Shown here: piece after piece, positions 21,292 through 32,200 of the stretch
Position numbering within the stretch: the first letter of the stretch is position 1
How the letters are laid out: each line of letters opens with the position of its first letter
Assembly: GCA_037178975.1 (NCBI GenBank)
Contig: JASJZH010000005.1
Coordinates: 9,200,501-9,264,500, forward strand
Source of the DNA: Oscheius tipulae
Taxonomy: Eukaryota > Nematoda > Chromadorea > Rhabditida > Rhabditidae
DNA: 64,000 nt
Direction: 5' to 3'
Program-made: the position numbers and the translations under genes
The notes under the pieces: generated by a model
Told to the model about the DNA's origin: nothing
Databases searched by the model: none
Seen by the model: the letters and a program-made list of their open reading frames with translations, nothing else

Positions 21292-24200
21292 CTACGAGAA
21301 AGTACGTCGGAGGAATCCGAAGATGCTGTTTGTGATGCCCCAGGCGACGAGGGAGCGCGTGAAGTTAAGATGGACGCCGAGGTAGAGACTTCGAATCGAG
21401 GCATTGCGCTCTTGCCAGATGTCGGCAAAGACGCGGAAGGGGTTCTCGAACGGGGTTGCAATCTGAAAGCGGGAGTTTAGCATGTGGTTTGGCCCTTTTT
21501 CTCTTGAGGGTCCAATAAGTATTATAAGCGTCCATTGTATGAGACAGTCACAACCCAAACAACTACAGATCTATTGCAGTGCCTGTGAATTACATTATAC
21601 TCGCAGCCTCAAATTCTGAAAACCTATTTCGTCTTAAAGGGTCATAAGGGACAAAATGAAGTCGATCTCAAACGATAGATCTCATCGATCTGATCCCGAA
21701 TATATATGAGTATGGGTCGGAAATGCTTTGTTATTGAGATACAACCAGAAAAAATGCGCACTTCCCTGAAGAAAAAAAAAGCCAGGTTCCGTGATTTTTG
21801 AAAAATGTCACCTGCACTACCTAAGGAGCCGCCGACCATCAACACGGTGGGTCAAGTCGCCAACATCCTCTCCGGTCCGATCCACCTACCCACCCTCTGC
21901 AGATCTATGATCCTATATGAACTTCCTCTATTGACATCTGTTCTGTATACTGGAGATGGGAGACACGTGAGTAGGGGCACTACTTGATTACAATGTTACA
22001 AAGAACCCAAGCTTGTTTTGATCTATTATCGGTCCAATGTTAGTCGTATATCTTACGAAATTAAGACCACAGGCCTAGATTTCGAAGCTTTTAGTTTTTA
22101 GACTGTTACCGGAACAGGACTGTAAACTGAAATCCGGTCAACGGCTCCATAAAATGGGCACAAAACTATACAAAAATTACCTTGCTCTGCATGTGATTCT
22201 TCACGACATTCATCGGATAGAAGACGGTAGAAATTGTGGCTCCTAGGACTCCCCCGGAGACGAAGTCGGCCAGCACATGCAGGGCTTCTGACGGCTTGTC
22301 ACCTCGGGATTCCAGGATCTGAAGCAACGTTATTCTACCAACCATAAACGACCACAGTTCACTGGGCTGGACAATTGATAAGACTGCCCGGTTCGAACAG
22401 ATACCAGCACAAATTACGAATCGGAATAGAGTTTTACAAGAATGACTTTTTCTCAGAGCGACTGCATGTAAAATGGGGCAGCTACAAGTCTTTTTCAGTT
22501 TTTCTCTTCGATTCGCTAGTCAAATTTTGGTACCAAAACTCATTCTTGTATTGGGTTGGCAACTAAGTCTTTTCGCTTTTTCAAATGCAAAAATTTATTG
22601 TCTTCCAAACAACTTTTTCATTCGTTGTAATCACCATTATGATGTACCACGTCCACCCATTTTACGGGTAGCTTACGGATACCACGCTAGTAGAGCACCT
22701 TGGGTTTGGCGCGAAGAAGTTTGTCAACCAAGTTTTGAATGCGTCGTCGGAATCGAAGTGTTGTCCTTCAATCTCGTTGTTGAGAGTCCGGAACAGATAA
22801 AAGTCGGAAGGGGCAAGGCCCGGGCTATAAGCAGAATGAGGTACAATCTTCCAACCTAGGTCGTGGATCTTGGAGCAAGTGACTTTTGCAACATGGGTGC
22901 GCGCGTTGTCCATCTGCAGGATGACCCTCGACTTCAGCGGCCGTTTCTGACGAAGTGCAACGGCAACCTTTTCAAGTTGCTGGCTGTTTATGGCGGCCGT
23001 AAGAGTAGTTCCAGCATCCCGCAATTCCCAGTGCACCACTCCTTCGATATCCCAGAAAACACAGAACATAATCTTTTTTTGATGAGTGTCGGGGTTTATA
23101 TCAGAATTTGGTGTCTACCCTGGACTCACCAATTTACACATCTTTCGAAAGTTTACATACATTACCCACTTCTCATTCCCCGTCACCAGGCGTCGTAAAA
23201 AGGATTTCCTTTCATACCTGGACAGGAGAGAATGGGCGACGGACATACGCTGCCACTTCTGGGTGTCACTGAGGTTATGCGGCAACCAAGTGTCCAGTTT
23301 CTTCATAGATCTCAATTGCTTCAAATGATGTTCCACTGCAGCATGACTGACAGACAATGCCTCTGCTAGTTCACTGGTAGTCTGCCAATTGTTCTCGTTC
23401 ACGAGCTGCAGCAGCTTCGATTCATCAAAAGTTGATCTTGGCTCATCTTCGACGCTTTTGTCTCCAGACAGAAGGCGATGAAACCACAACTGGCATACCC
23501 TCGTGGACGTCGTCCCTTGGCCATGAACATCGTTGATATCAGCCGCCGTTTGGGCTCTATTCGTGCCTTTGAGGAACTCATGTCGCAGATGGTAGGATGG
23601 TAGGTCATCAATGGTCCAGATCAAAACGAACAGAGAATAGAGAATAAGAAGAAGAGAAGTGGTGTCTTGCATGGTGGTGGTAGAGGACTGAGTGAGCTAC
23701 ACCAGGTGCTACAACAATAGCTCGGACGTTGTTGTACACAAGACAAAGGACATGCTTACAAAAAGCGAAAAGACTTAGTTGCCAATCCAATAGATTCCAT
23801 TGCGCTCTTTCCAACGGAACCCAGAGCGAAGAAAAAGGATGCGCAACTTTTTTTTTTAGAAATGTTACGCCCATTTTGGCTTGGTGGGTCATGCGGCGAA
23901 GCCCAACTTTCCAAAGGCGCGGCCAACTGTGCAACTACAAACCTTCTGTTTTAGGGGGTCTCGTAGGGTGAAAAAGAAGACATTCGACAGGCTATTCCTG
24001 GCCATTATAACGGAGAGACCGCGATAGTATTCCCGAATGCCGTAAGCCTGAAACCGTAGCTGGAAATGGAAAAAAGGTACCCACTTTAAGTAAACGAAAG
24101 GCCTCTCCGGTATTTTTGTACTCGTCTTGATACTTGGAAGATTGAAGAAGAACCTGGATCCGTTCCAGCGGGCAGAGCATGGCTTCGCAGAGACCAGCTG

Positions 24201-24896
24201 AAATTATGAGCGTTTTTACAAAAAGGATTTCTACTTATTTCACTTTTTAGAGCCAGTTTTGAGACATTTTTCTAGATGAAGCCTGTAAAAGCAGAGCGGC
24301 TTTTTCCACATGGCTCATGGCTCAGCCGGTAAATATCACTATTTCAAAACAAAAGGTCTGCGTTCGATCCCCGGGGCAGGTAAAACTTAAGAAAATACCT
24401 AGAGAAGACTTTTGAACTATTAGTTTGACTGTAGGCACTTGTCAGAAACAGATTATAGCATCAAATTTACCCATGAATGCAGCCTGGGCGTGACACAAAG
24501 TCAGAGAAGATTGAGGAGTTCCGCGTGGGCAGGACAGCGTCTCTTGAAATCGTTCATACAGGCCGAACATCAGGGCTCTCGACGATGTCCGCATAATCAG
24601 TGGCGGCAGAAGACCTCTGTACAGCCGTTGAATACCTTCCGATTTGATCTGAACCACTGAAATTGAAAAGGAGGACTGAGAAATCACTTGTAAGACTGCA
24701 TCCTGGGCGGAGAAGCCGTGAACCTGCTGTCGGAAGATAATCTTGTTGGCTGGGAACATTATACACGTCTCGATACATCCTGCTCCCCATCCACAGAAGA
24801 AATCTGCGTATTTGTTGCTTTCTGAAGGGTCAAAATTGAGAAGCACCAAGAGAGAAACTCACTTTTAATATAGTCTTCATTTCTTTTCACTTCCAT
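21292..24896 (-). CDS. SLC25A51: Mitochondrial NAD+ carrier of the SLC25A51/52 type
   Basis: Exons: 24896-24863, 24821-24688, 24648-24471, 24197-24085, 24047-23943, 22318-22181, 21462-21292. They total 873 nt, or 290 aa, close to the about 297 aa of human SLC25A51. Carrier repeats can be seen with degenerate PxD/ExxK-type signatures: FPANKIIFRQQ, CPLERIQVLLQ and YPMNVVKNHMQ. Other family-like phrases are LYRGLLPPLI, YYRGLSVIMARNSLSNV and LNFTRSLVAWGI. The family imports NAD+ across the inner mitochondrial membrane. The intron between exons 5 and 6 contains a complete mariner element (22551-23791). The last intron is 718 bp and carries no recognised feature. Confidence 0.9.
22551..23791 (-). 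mobile_element. Near full-length mariner transposon, frameshifted
   Basis: Inverted repeats of about 31 bp start TTGGGTTGGCAACTAAGTCT (22551-22581) and are mirrored at 23761-23791 with one mismatch. TA duplications flank at 22549-22550 and 23792-23793. The length is 1241 bp. The minus-strand ORF 23672-23115 covers the N-terminal helix-turn-helix part, with CQLWFHRLLSGDKSVED and TGNEKW. The ORF 23069-22662 covers the catalytic part, with LQMDNARTH and SPGLAPSDFYLF, and 34 residues between the last two Asp. A frame break near 23070-23115 separates them, so it is probably inactive. It sits in an intron of the SLC25A51-like gene, in the same orientation as the host gene. Confidence 0.92.
24310..24385 (+). 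repeat. tRNA-like SINE
   Basis: GGCTCATGGCTCAGCCGGTA followed by TGCGTTCGATCCCCGGGG, lying in an intron of the SLC25A51-like gene. Confidence 0.6.
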
Positions 24897-25987
24897 CAGG
24901 AATTTCGGGCTATTTCAAGTAGTTTATCCGTAGTATTCGTCTAAGAGGCGACATAAAGGAGCCAGGTGGGTCTGAAAAAATGACGTAATTACGTCAAAAT
25001 AGGTGGAGAAAGAGATAAAATACCCAACCGTCGTGTTTACAACGTATCTGTACTTTTAGAGTGCTAAAGGGCGACAGGACTGAACAATAATAACATCACG
25101 GGGTGTTTAACTCGAAATTTTGGATAAAACAGCCAGAGAAATGGAAAAAAAAAGATGAAAGAGTGCCTCGAGTCGAGTTTTGCGTCAAATGCGGAGGGCG
25201 CACTTGAGGTGTAGGCGAATACGGGTTTGGCTTCAAAGATTAGAATGTTGAAAATGCTTCGCAATTTCGAGGGGTTAGCATGCATTGAAAGGGCTTTCTT
25301 TGTCTTCAGCATCACAATTCGTCCCTAGGAAATGTAGAGAGCTTGCTTAAAGAGAACTGAAAGAAATCCTTGAGAAAGACTTGTGCTGATAGTTTACTAA
25401 GGTTTTTTAACCGATTCATGGCTCAAATAGGTAGTTTTACATCCTTTACATAGTTTAATAAACACACTTTGAAATGGGTAGAATGGGCGAAAATATGGGA
25501 AAAACGGGATCACTGAACGGAACAAGCCTTTGGAAAACGCGGCAATTTGATATCCAAACAAAGTGACGGCATTTCAAATAAAGGTCTTCATGGAAGTTGT
25601 GTATTTTACAGTCATTTTTAGAGGTTTTCTAGCTCTGCAAACTGTTTTATCAGCTTCAGCAGCTAGTATAAACGAATTTTACTGGGGGAAATTCATGAGA
25701 CTATACTTGTTGAAGAAAGATCTTCAATGCTGACTGATTTCAAAGATTTTTGTGGCGATTATCTTGTTTCAACAGGTAGTTTTTCATACCGAGTTCATTA
25801 CACACTGTGGGGAAAAGGAGAAATCTATGGAAAAGCTCCGGAATTGCGATTTCTGGAGACATTTCATGGAAGCGCACCAAAATTTGAACGAACTTTTTTA
25901 TTGTCAAAAACTGTTGCTTTTCTATCAAGTTTCTTACTGTATGTAAAGCGAGAAAAAACTTCAAACGCTCGCTAATTGAACTGACCG
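24897..25987. other. Divergent intergenic region
   Basis: This about 1.1-kb region between the carrier (minus) and the ABHD12-like gene (plus) must hold both promoters. It is AT-rich. ORFs of 60-80 codons here have no recognisable content. No repeat or RNA gene is seen. Confidence 0.5.
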
Positions 25988-26982
25988 ATGACTGTGCTGA
26001 CTTTACTCCTCCTGGCGCTTCTACTGATCATCAGTGGCCCATTTCTGCTGCTGACCGTCGGAATCCCTCTTTTTCTGCTCTACTGGCCGAACCTGCTCTC
26101 CGGAATATTCTTCATGAACTGGGTCAGGTCGGCTCTGCCGGACGACTACAACAGAGTGACCGGGGTCCGTTCCCGAGGACGAAACTTCTGGCTGTCGGGA
26201 AAGGTAGGACGCGTCGGTGTCTGGCACATTCTACCTGAGGAATTGAAAGAAAAGTACAAGGAAGAGGACATGGAGAAGAGTCTGGCCGAGGAGAACCACC
26301 CGATCGTGCTTTACCTTCATGGGAACTCAAGGGATCGAACCTCCAGTCATCGAGTCATGCTCTACAATCTGCTGGCTGGGAACAGATTCCATGTAGTGGC
26401 TTTTGACTACGCGGATTCGGTAATTCGGAAGGGGAACTGTCTGAGGTCGGACTGGTGGAAGATGCTCGACTCGTCTACGACCACGTGAGACGTCTGTCCG
26501 GCCAGAATCAGCTTATCGTCTGGGGACACTCGATGGGAACCGGCGTCTCGATCCGCATGGTCAAAGAGATCTGTCTGGAAGGACAAGCGCCTCCTTCGGG
26601 TCTGATCCTCGAGTCCGGATTCAACACACTACACGATGTCATTGTGAATCATCCCTTTGCCTTCCCGTTCCGTTTGCAGCCTCGTGCCCTGGCCGAGCGA
26701 CTCATCGTCGACCGATTTCGAGCCAATGGACTCTTGATGACCTCAGATCTCCATATGGCTCATCTTGTCGTCGTCCCGATTCTGCAACTACACGCCGCCG
26801 ACGATCTCATCATTCCGGTGAAGTTAGCCAGAGGACTTAAAGAGGCAGCCGAAAAGGTGGGCTGTCGACTAGAGTACATCGAGTTCGAAGCCGCGCGACA
26901 ACTCGGACACAAAATGATTTATCCGGCCGAGGAACTACCGGAGCGACTGATCAACTTCACCAGAAGCTGTCGTAGATTGTGA
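25988..26982 (+). CDS. ABHD12: ABHD12-like membrane serine hydrolase with a one-base frameshift
   Basis: The N-terminus MTVLTLLLLALLLIISGPFL is a transmembrane anchor. The first frame runs to YLHGNSRDRTSSHRVMLYNL and HVVAFDY. The second frame resumes with GFGNSEGELSEVGLVEDARL, the nucleophile motif GHSMG (Ser), HAADDLIIP (Asp) and LGHKMIY (His). Together they read like ABHD12, a lysophosphatidylserine/monoacylglycerol lipase. At 26410/26411, after GACTAC, one base is missing, which breaks the frame between FDY and the expected x-G-F-G. No splice-site pair explains it. It is either a sequence error or a young inactivating change. An AATAAA lies at 26994. No introns are seen. Confidence 0.85.
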
Positions 26983-26993
26983 TAACTGAACAG

Positions 26994-26999
26994 AATAAA
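26994..26999 (+). promoter_or_regulatory. Poly(A) signal of the ABHD12-like gene
   Basis: AATAAA 12 nt after the stop codon. Confidence 0.65.
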
Positions 27000-27087
27000 G
27001 TGTGTGATGTCTATTATTGTTAGAGAGACAGAGAGACTGAGATGGTGAGTGAAGAAATACGGAGAAATAGTGACAGAGATAGACATT

Positions 27088-27372
27088 TTCTACTGCCTAA
27101 AGCGCGATGGTTTCTGCGGCGGACTCTGTCTGTTTGTTTTTTTTGTTTGTTTGTCCGTAGTAGCTACGAAACAGAAAAAAGCGAATTATGTTGTCCAGAA
27201 GTTTGTTGTTCAGAAACAGTTATTGTCTGAATTGGTTGGCAAGTCAATTTTGGATGCGCTCTAGAACTTTTTGTCCCAATGAAGCCGCGGGAAGCCTTTT
27301 GTTGCTACGAAGCGGCGCAACCGTCAATGCAAAAGGCAAAAGAATCGCGAAGCCGTCGGAGACGGCTGATCT
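27088..27372 (+). repeat. Repeat family R1 copy
   Basis: It starts TTTTCTACTGCCTAAAGCGC and continues with ATGGTTTCTG, TCTGTTTGTTTT and GGCAAGTCAATTTTGGATGC. It matches 3543-3810. Confidence 0.6.
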
Positions 27373-29293
27373 ATTTTAAATTATTCTCGCGTCTCTATCT
27401 GTCTGTCTGTTTGAAGTCATTATTGCAATTAGTGTGCACTACTTTGTGCGCACACTAATTGTTTGCAAGTCGAGTCAGTTTGTGAATAGCTTTGTTGAGA
27501 GGATGTTGCTCCTGTAAGGGTATCTCGACTGGAGGAAAACTTGCGGACGGGTTGAAGTGAGAAAGAGAATGTTCAAGACAGGCTGACAGAAGGGAATAGG
27601 AACCGAGTAAAGAACAAAGGAATCAGGCTATGACTATCATTGAGCCCCTCTAGGGATGATAGCATTGCTTGGATAGAAAGTTGGTTATAAGGCTTGGAAG
27701 TGAGTTCAAAAGGTAAGGAAATGGGTTGAATGAGTGGGAAGAGGGTTGATAGGATATAGTCTAACTTGTATTGAGATTCCCTAAACCCCAAGTCAAATCC
27801 TCCTGCCGTTTTATCATGCAAATTGGTGCGACCTCAGAGTGTGCTTCTTGCGACGAAGCTCCAAAATAAATCATGGGTTCAATCTTCCTCCACCTCACAC
27901 TCACGCTCTCTTTCATTACATAGTCGCGAGATTTGGTCTTCTTTACGTCAACATCGTAGCCTACTTTTAAGAGTTCCGAGACGCAGATGCTGTCCATAGT
28001 CTCTCTCCCTCTCCCCTAATCGGTTGTTTCAAGCGCAACCTGTGGAAATAATTCATCATGACGACACAAGTGTTGCATAAAATGGCATTGGCCACAGAAT
28101 TAAACAGCTGAGATTACAATGGCTCTGATTGACAGAGAGGGAGAGGGTGCGCCTTCTCCCCTTACCTACTTAATTGTCCTCTTCCTCTCTCCCTCGTTTT
28201 TCTCAAGAAGTGGGATTACGAACTTGTGAATTATAGCCGTCGGCCGGTTGTCGTTAGAATAACATTATATCGGGGAGGGAGAGAGAGAGAGCGATTGGCT
28301 CCATCTGGCCTCCCAGTAACACTCCTCGTTACCTCTGTTGCTGCTTTCCGCTCATTAAACAACCTCTTGGGGATCACGATTCTTTCTCTCAGGCCGGGGT
28401 ACCCCAACCAACTCCATTATATATTTGGCCCGAGAGGAACGCTTCCGACCTTTTAGCTTTCCCTGGTTTGTACTTCGTCTAAATCTTCTTTAGTCCATAT
28501 CCTGAAGATAACCAGCATTCTTCAGACTTTTTGCTGCTACCTGCTTCTTCGCCCATGTATTTTATGAGCCAAGTGAGCAATCACAGAAAGAATCAGGGCG
28601 TCGGGTCACTCCAACTCTTTCTGACTCCTGACCATCAAGTTCTGACTGTCTCCCGATCATCAAGATCTATAGTTTCTTTGGTTTTTCATCTAGACTCTTA
28701 CCTTGTGGGGTACAATCTTACTTCTACCAAAATATTGTAAACACCTTGGTCAACGGGCATCTTGACCAGTTGCCAAAAATTGTTGGCAAAAGTTTGAAGT
28801 ACTGGATTAACTAGCTATGCATGACCCGAATACACAAGAATACGAAAAGTTCGGAAACAGTTTTGTGACATAAGTGCTGTGGCTGATGCTCCGTTGGGGC
28901 TCGTGACAGGTAGATGCTGTTCCAGTCGAGCTACCGTGAAAATTTCAACTTTCCCAAACTGAATCGATTTGACTTTACTTGCAAACAATTAGTATGCGCA
29001 CAGAGTTACAGTCTCTAATTGCCAATAATGGCTTCAGACGCACACACAGAGACTTTTGGGCATTTAGACCTAAATCGGGTGCTTTCATAACTCCAACTAT
29101 TTCAACAACAAGACTAACCGAATAGTTTGTACACTCTCTGTCTCTCTGTCTGTCTTGTACCCTTTCAAGATCCCATTCATACCCGCCTATTAATTTCAAG
29201 GACCCCATATTCATCTCGTTTGTTCTTTCGCCAGCTCCCCTTGACAACGCTTTTCCTATTCTCTTCACACCTTTTTTTTAGGATGCCTCCCCA
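27373..29293. other. Intergenic region upstream of stomatin
   Basis: No exon is supported. At 27420-27460, ATTAGTGTGCACTAC with GTGCGCACACTAAT gives a small hairpin. Positions 27550-27760 are purine-rich, with TTGA/GGGTTGA phrases like the element at 43.2 kb. Positions 28000-28480 are pyrimidine-rich. The promoter of the first stomatin start should lie at the right end. Confidence 0.4.
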
Positions 29294-32200
29294 ATGATGA
29301 TCACGAAGAAGGAATCGATGGGCGAATCCTCGAAGGAGGTCAAGTTCCAGTTCCCTCCCAGTAAGTATTTAGAACTTTTTCCCAGGTGACATCCTGATTC
29401 TATTTAGTCATCTTCGGGCCGTGGCGATTGGCTCCCTCGAGAGCTCTCTCGCCTCGTTAGTCTCCTCTTGGTTCATCGGGGAGAGTGAACGGGGTCACTC
29501 TGAGGAAGTACTGGTGGGCGGACGTGGGGCTTGTACGGTTCCAAAAGGGACGTCAGGCCCCCTATTGAGAGTATTTTTCCGAGTATTGAGGGAAGGCAGC
29601 CAGCGAGACCGGGGTGCCTATATATAGGAACGTTCAGTGCAGGTCTGAGCTCTAGACTACTATCTTTCCCAGTAGTTTTTATCTTTGAAGCCTTCTCTTT
29701 AGCCAGAAATTGGATTCTGTATGCTTGGATACCCAGTAGATCCTTTCCAGCATCTACCCCACAATCCGCAAGTTTGAATTTAGCAAGCTCTTTTTTTCGA
29801 AGCACTGGGACAGTAAAAACAGGAATTTGGGCCAAACTGATCAAGCAAAACGTATTTTGGAGGAAAACTAAGCTTTTGTGAAGCATGAGGATCGAACCCG
29901 GCATGTTTGGATCCGTAGTCGGACCTCTAACCGACTGAACTGTACAAGAAAAAACGGCGTGAATCTTCTGATGAGTAGACTAGGCAGCTAGCAGTCCCAC
30001 ATATTCTTCGATACTCATTACTTTTGAGCGAGTGTCCATGTGTTACAGCGAAACTTCCTCTCTCCCGAGCTGTTTACCTTCTCCCACATATCCAGATCCA
30101 GGATACAAGGGGTCATTTGGGCTCTCCCCCCTCTCGTTGGCCATTCATATCTCACAAGGCCAGGGGCGCTTCCAGACGGCCGATCTCATGTTCCTTCCAC
30201 ATTTGATTTCCTCCCGCGGATCCTACCAATTGATTGTCTCTCTAGCCAAGCGAAAAATGTTTATCATTCCTCTCCTCCTGTCTCTCGCACACGTTTTTTG
30301 ACTACTTTGATACTCACGGACACGAGAGAAAGAGATGACCTCATCCTCCAAGATAAATGGTCCCTCATGGACTCTGCCAATAGATTCTTCGCCTCCTTTC
30401 TGATAGAATCTCCTTCTATATCTTGGCTCCTTCTAACAGTTTATCTGCGGCCTCATCTCTCTCTTTGCATTCATAGCTAAAGAGCCTGGGGTTGGCTGGG
30501 ACATTAATATAAATCATGGACTGTTGGAAGTTTTGGAGAGGAGAAGACTGTCCTGACAGAGGACAAATGGTGAAAAAGAGACACAGAGGCATAGAGACAC
30601 AGAGACACAGAGGCAACTGGTCAGGGTTAAAGTCAGTCGAATAATTCATTCGCGGCTCGCCACTGATTTCACCTGGCGCCTCTCTGACTACAGCTCGTTT
30701 GTCAGAGGTTGGAACTCTCGTTCCGGGTGTCCATCCAACACCTTCTTCTAGGGCGTTCTTGATCTGTCAATTTGTCTCCGCTGCTGTCAGTGACTCCGCC
30801 CCGTTCTCTTACTCCCAGCTTCGAACTCCCTATGACTCGTGCGATCGGAAAGCGAATTCGGAGACCCTCGGCAGGGCGGATCTCGTTCAGTGATCAGCTA
30901 GGTAAGAGATTCTTTGGTCCCCCTTTCTTGCCTTGGAAAACATGGGGGAGCTGTCAGAAACAGTAGTAGCTGTCTCTCTCTCTTTCTTCGTGTCAACACT
31001 TGTTTCCTAGAATGCAAGTTCCAGCAGGTTTGAGATTTTTTTCAAGTTATCTAGGCCAGATATTACAGTATCTCGAGTTTATAGAGTCGCTGACACGACA
31101 GTTAGACAGTCACTCAGTCATATAAACTGTTAGCCGTAGATTTCAGTTCTTCGGTTCGCCTTGGATCCACTTGAAAGAGTTTGAACTTGACCCATTTCAG
31201 GAATAGTGTCGCCTCGAGACCCATTTTGAAAATATTTTTGGGCGCGAAACATCTTTCTCAACATTTCAATTCGAGGCGAAAAAGTTCAAAAAAGGTCTCG
31301 AGGCGACAGGACAGAGGTTAAACTTTTTTCTGATTTTGACTCTTTCCATTATCTTCCGGAGAGCAGTTCTACTATACTAACCTCGTTGGGTGAGAGAACC
31401 TCCGAAAAGTTTCGACATGTTTGGCGAGTGACCCATCCTCGGTTGAATACACTCATCTGCGAGCCTCCGGAACACTAGTTCCGTCCTCCCCCCGGGTCTC
31501 TGGAACTCGAGGGATGTGTCTTGACCGATTCCTCTTGTCAGTTATGAGTTGTCCGCCTACACTCTTTCTCTCTCTCCTAGTGACCTTGGGTAATTTGTTG
31601 CAAAAAGGCCAGTCCCCTGGGAGGATAAGCATTTACGGAGAGGGAGAGAAGAGGTGTGCAAGCTTGGTCATAGACACACATGTACCGAGAAAATCAAGGT
31701 GCTTATCAGACTGGTAATTGGGCGGCTGACAGATGCATTTGCAGTTCTCACAAACACTTAAGATTGACCTTTTCGTGTTTTAAGAACCTGTTTAGACCCG
31801 TATATCCGTCAGGATTCGCTGCACGATCTTTGCCATAAAGGAGCACGCGGTTACAGCTCCAACAACGGATCCAAAGATTGCGGGTAATCCTGGATATGAC
31901 AAACCTTTTGGCTTTACATGGAGCTGGTTTCTTGATACCTTTATCGTCAAAATCTTCGGATTTCGCACTTCAAAATGTATTTTCGCGCGTCAAGTTCAAA
32001 AAGGGTATCGCGGAAGTTCGATAGCCAGCGCAGAGGGATTTCTGAATTTGGAAACTGTTGACAAGACTCTGCTCCCTCGGAACAACAAGACGGGGAACAG
32101 TTACTGACTTTGCGTGTTTAGGCTCGACTGCCTTCCGTTTCTAATTCGATTTCGGAGCCAGTAGCCCAGAGTCTTTACAGAGCCCTTGCTCTCTCCGCTT

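Noticed and set aside
29421-29904. ORFs on both strands after the first stomatin exon
   Set aside because: They sit in an intron, overlap a SINE, and have no supporting splice phase.
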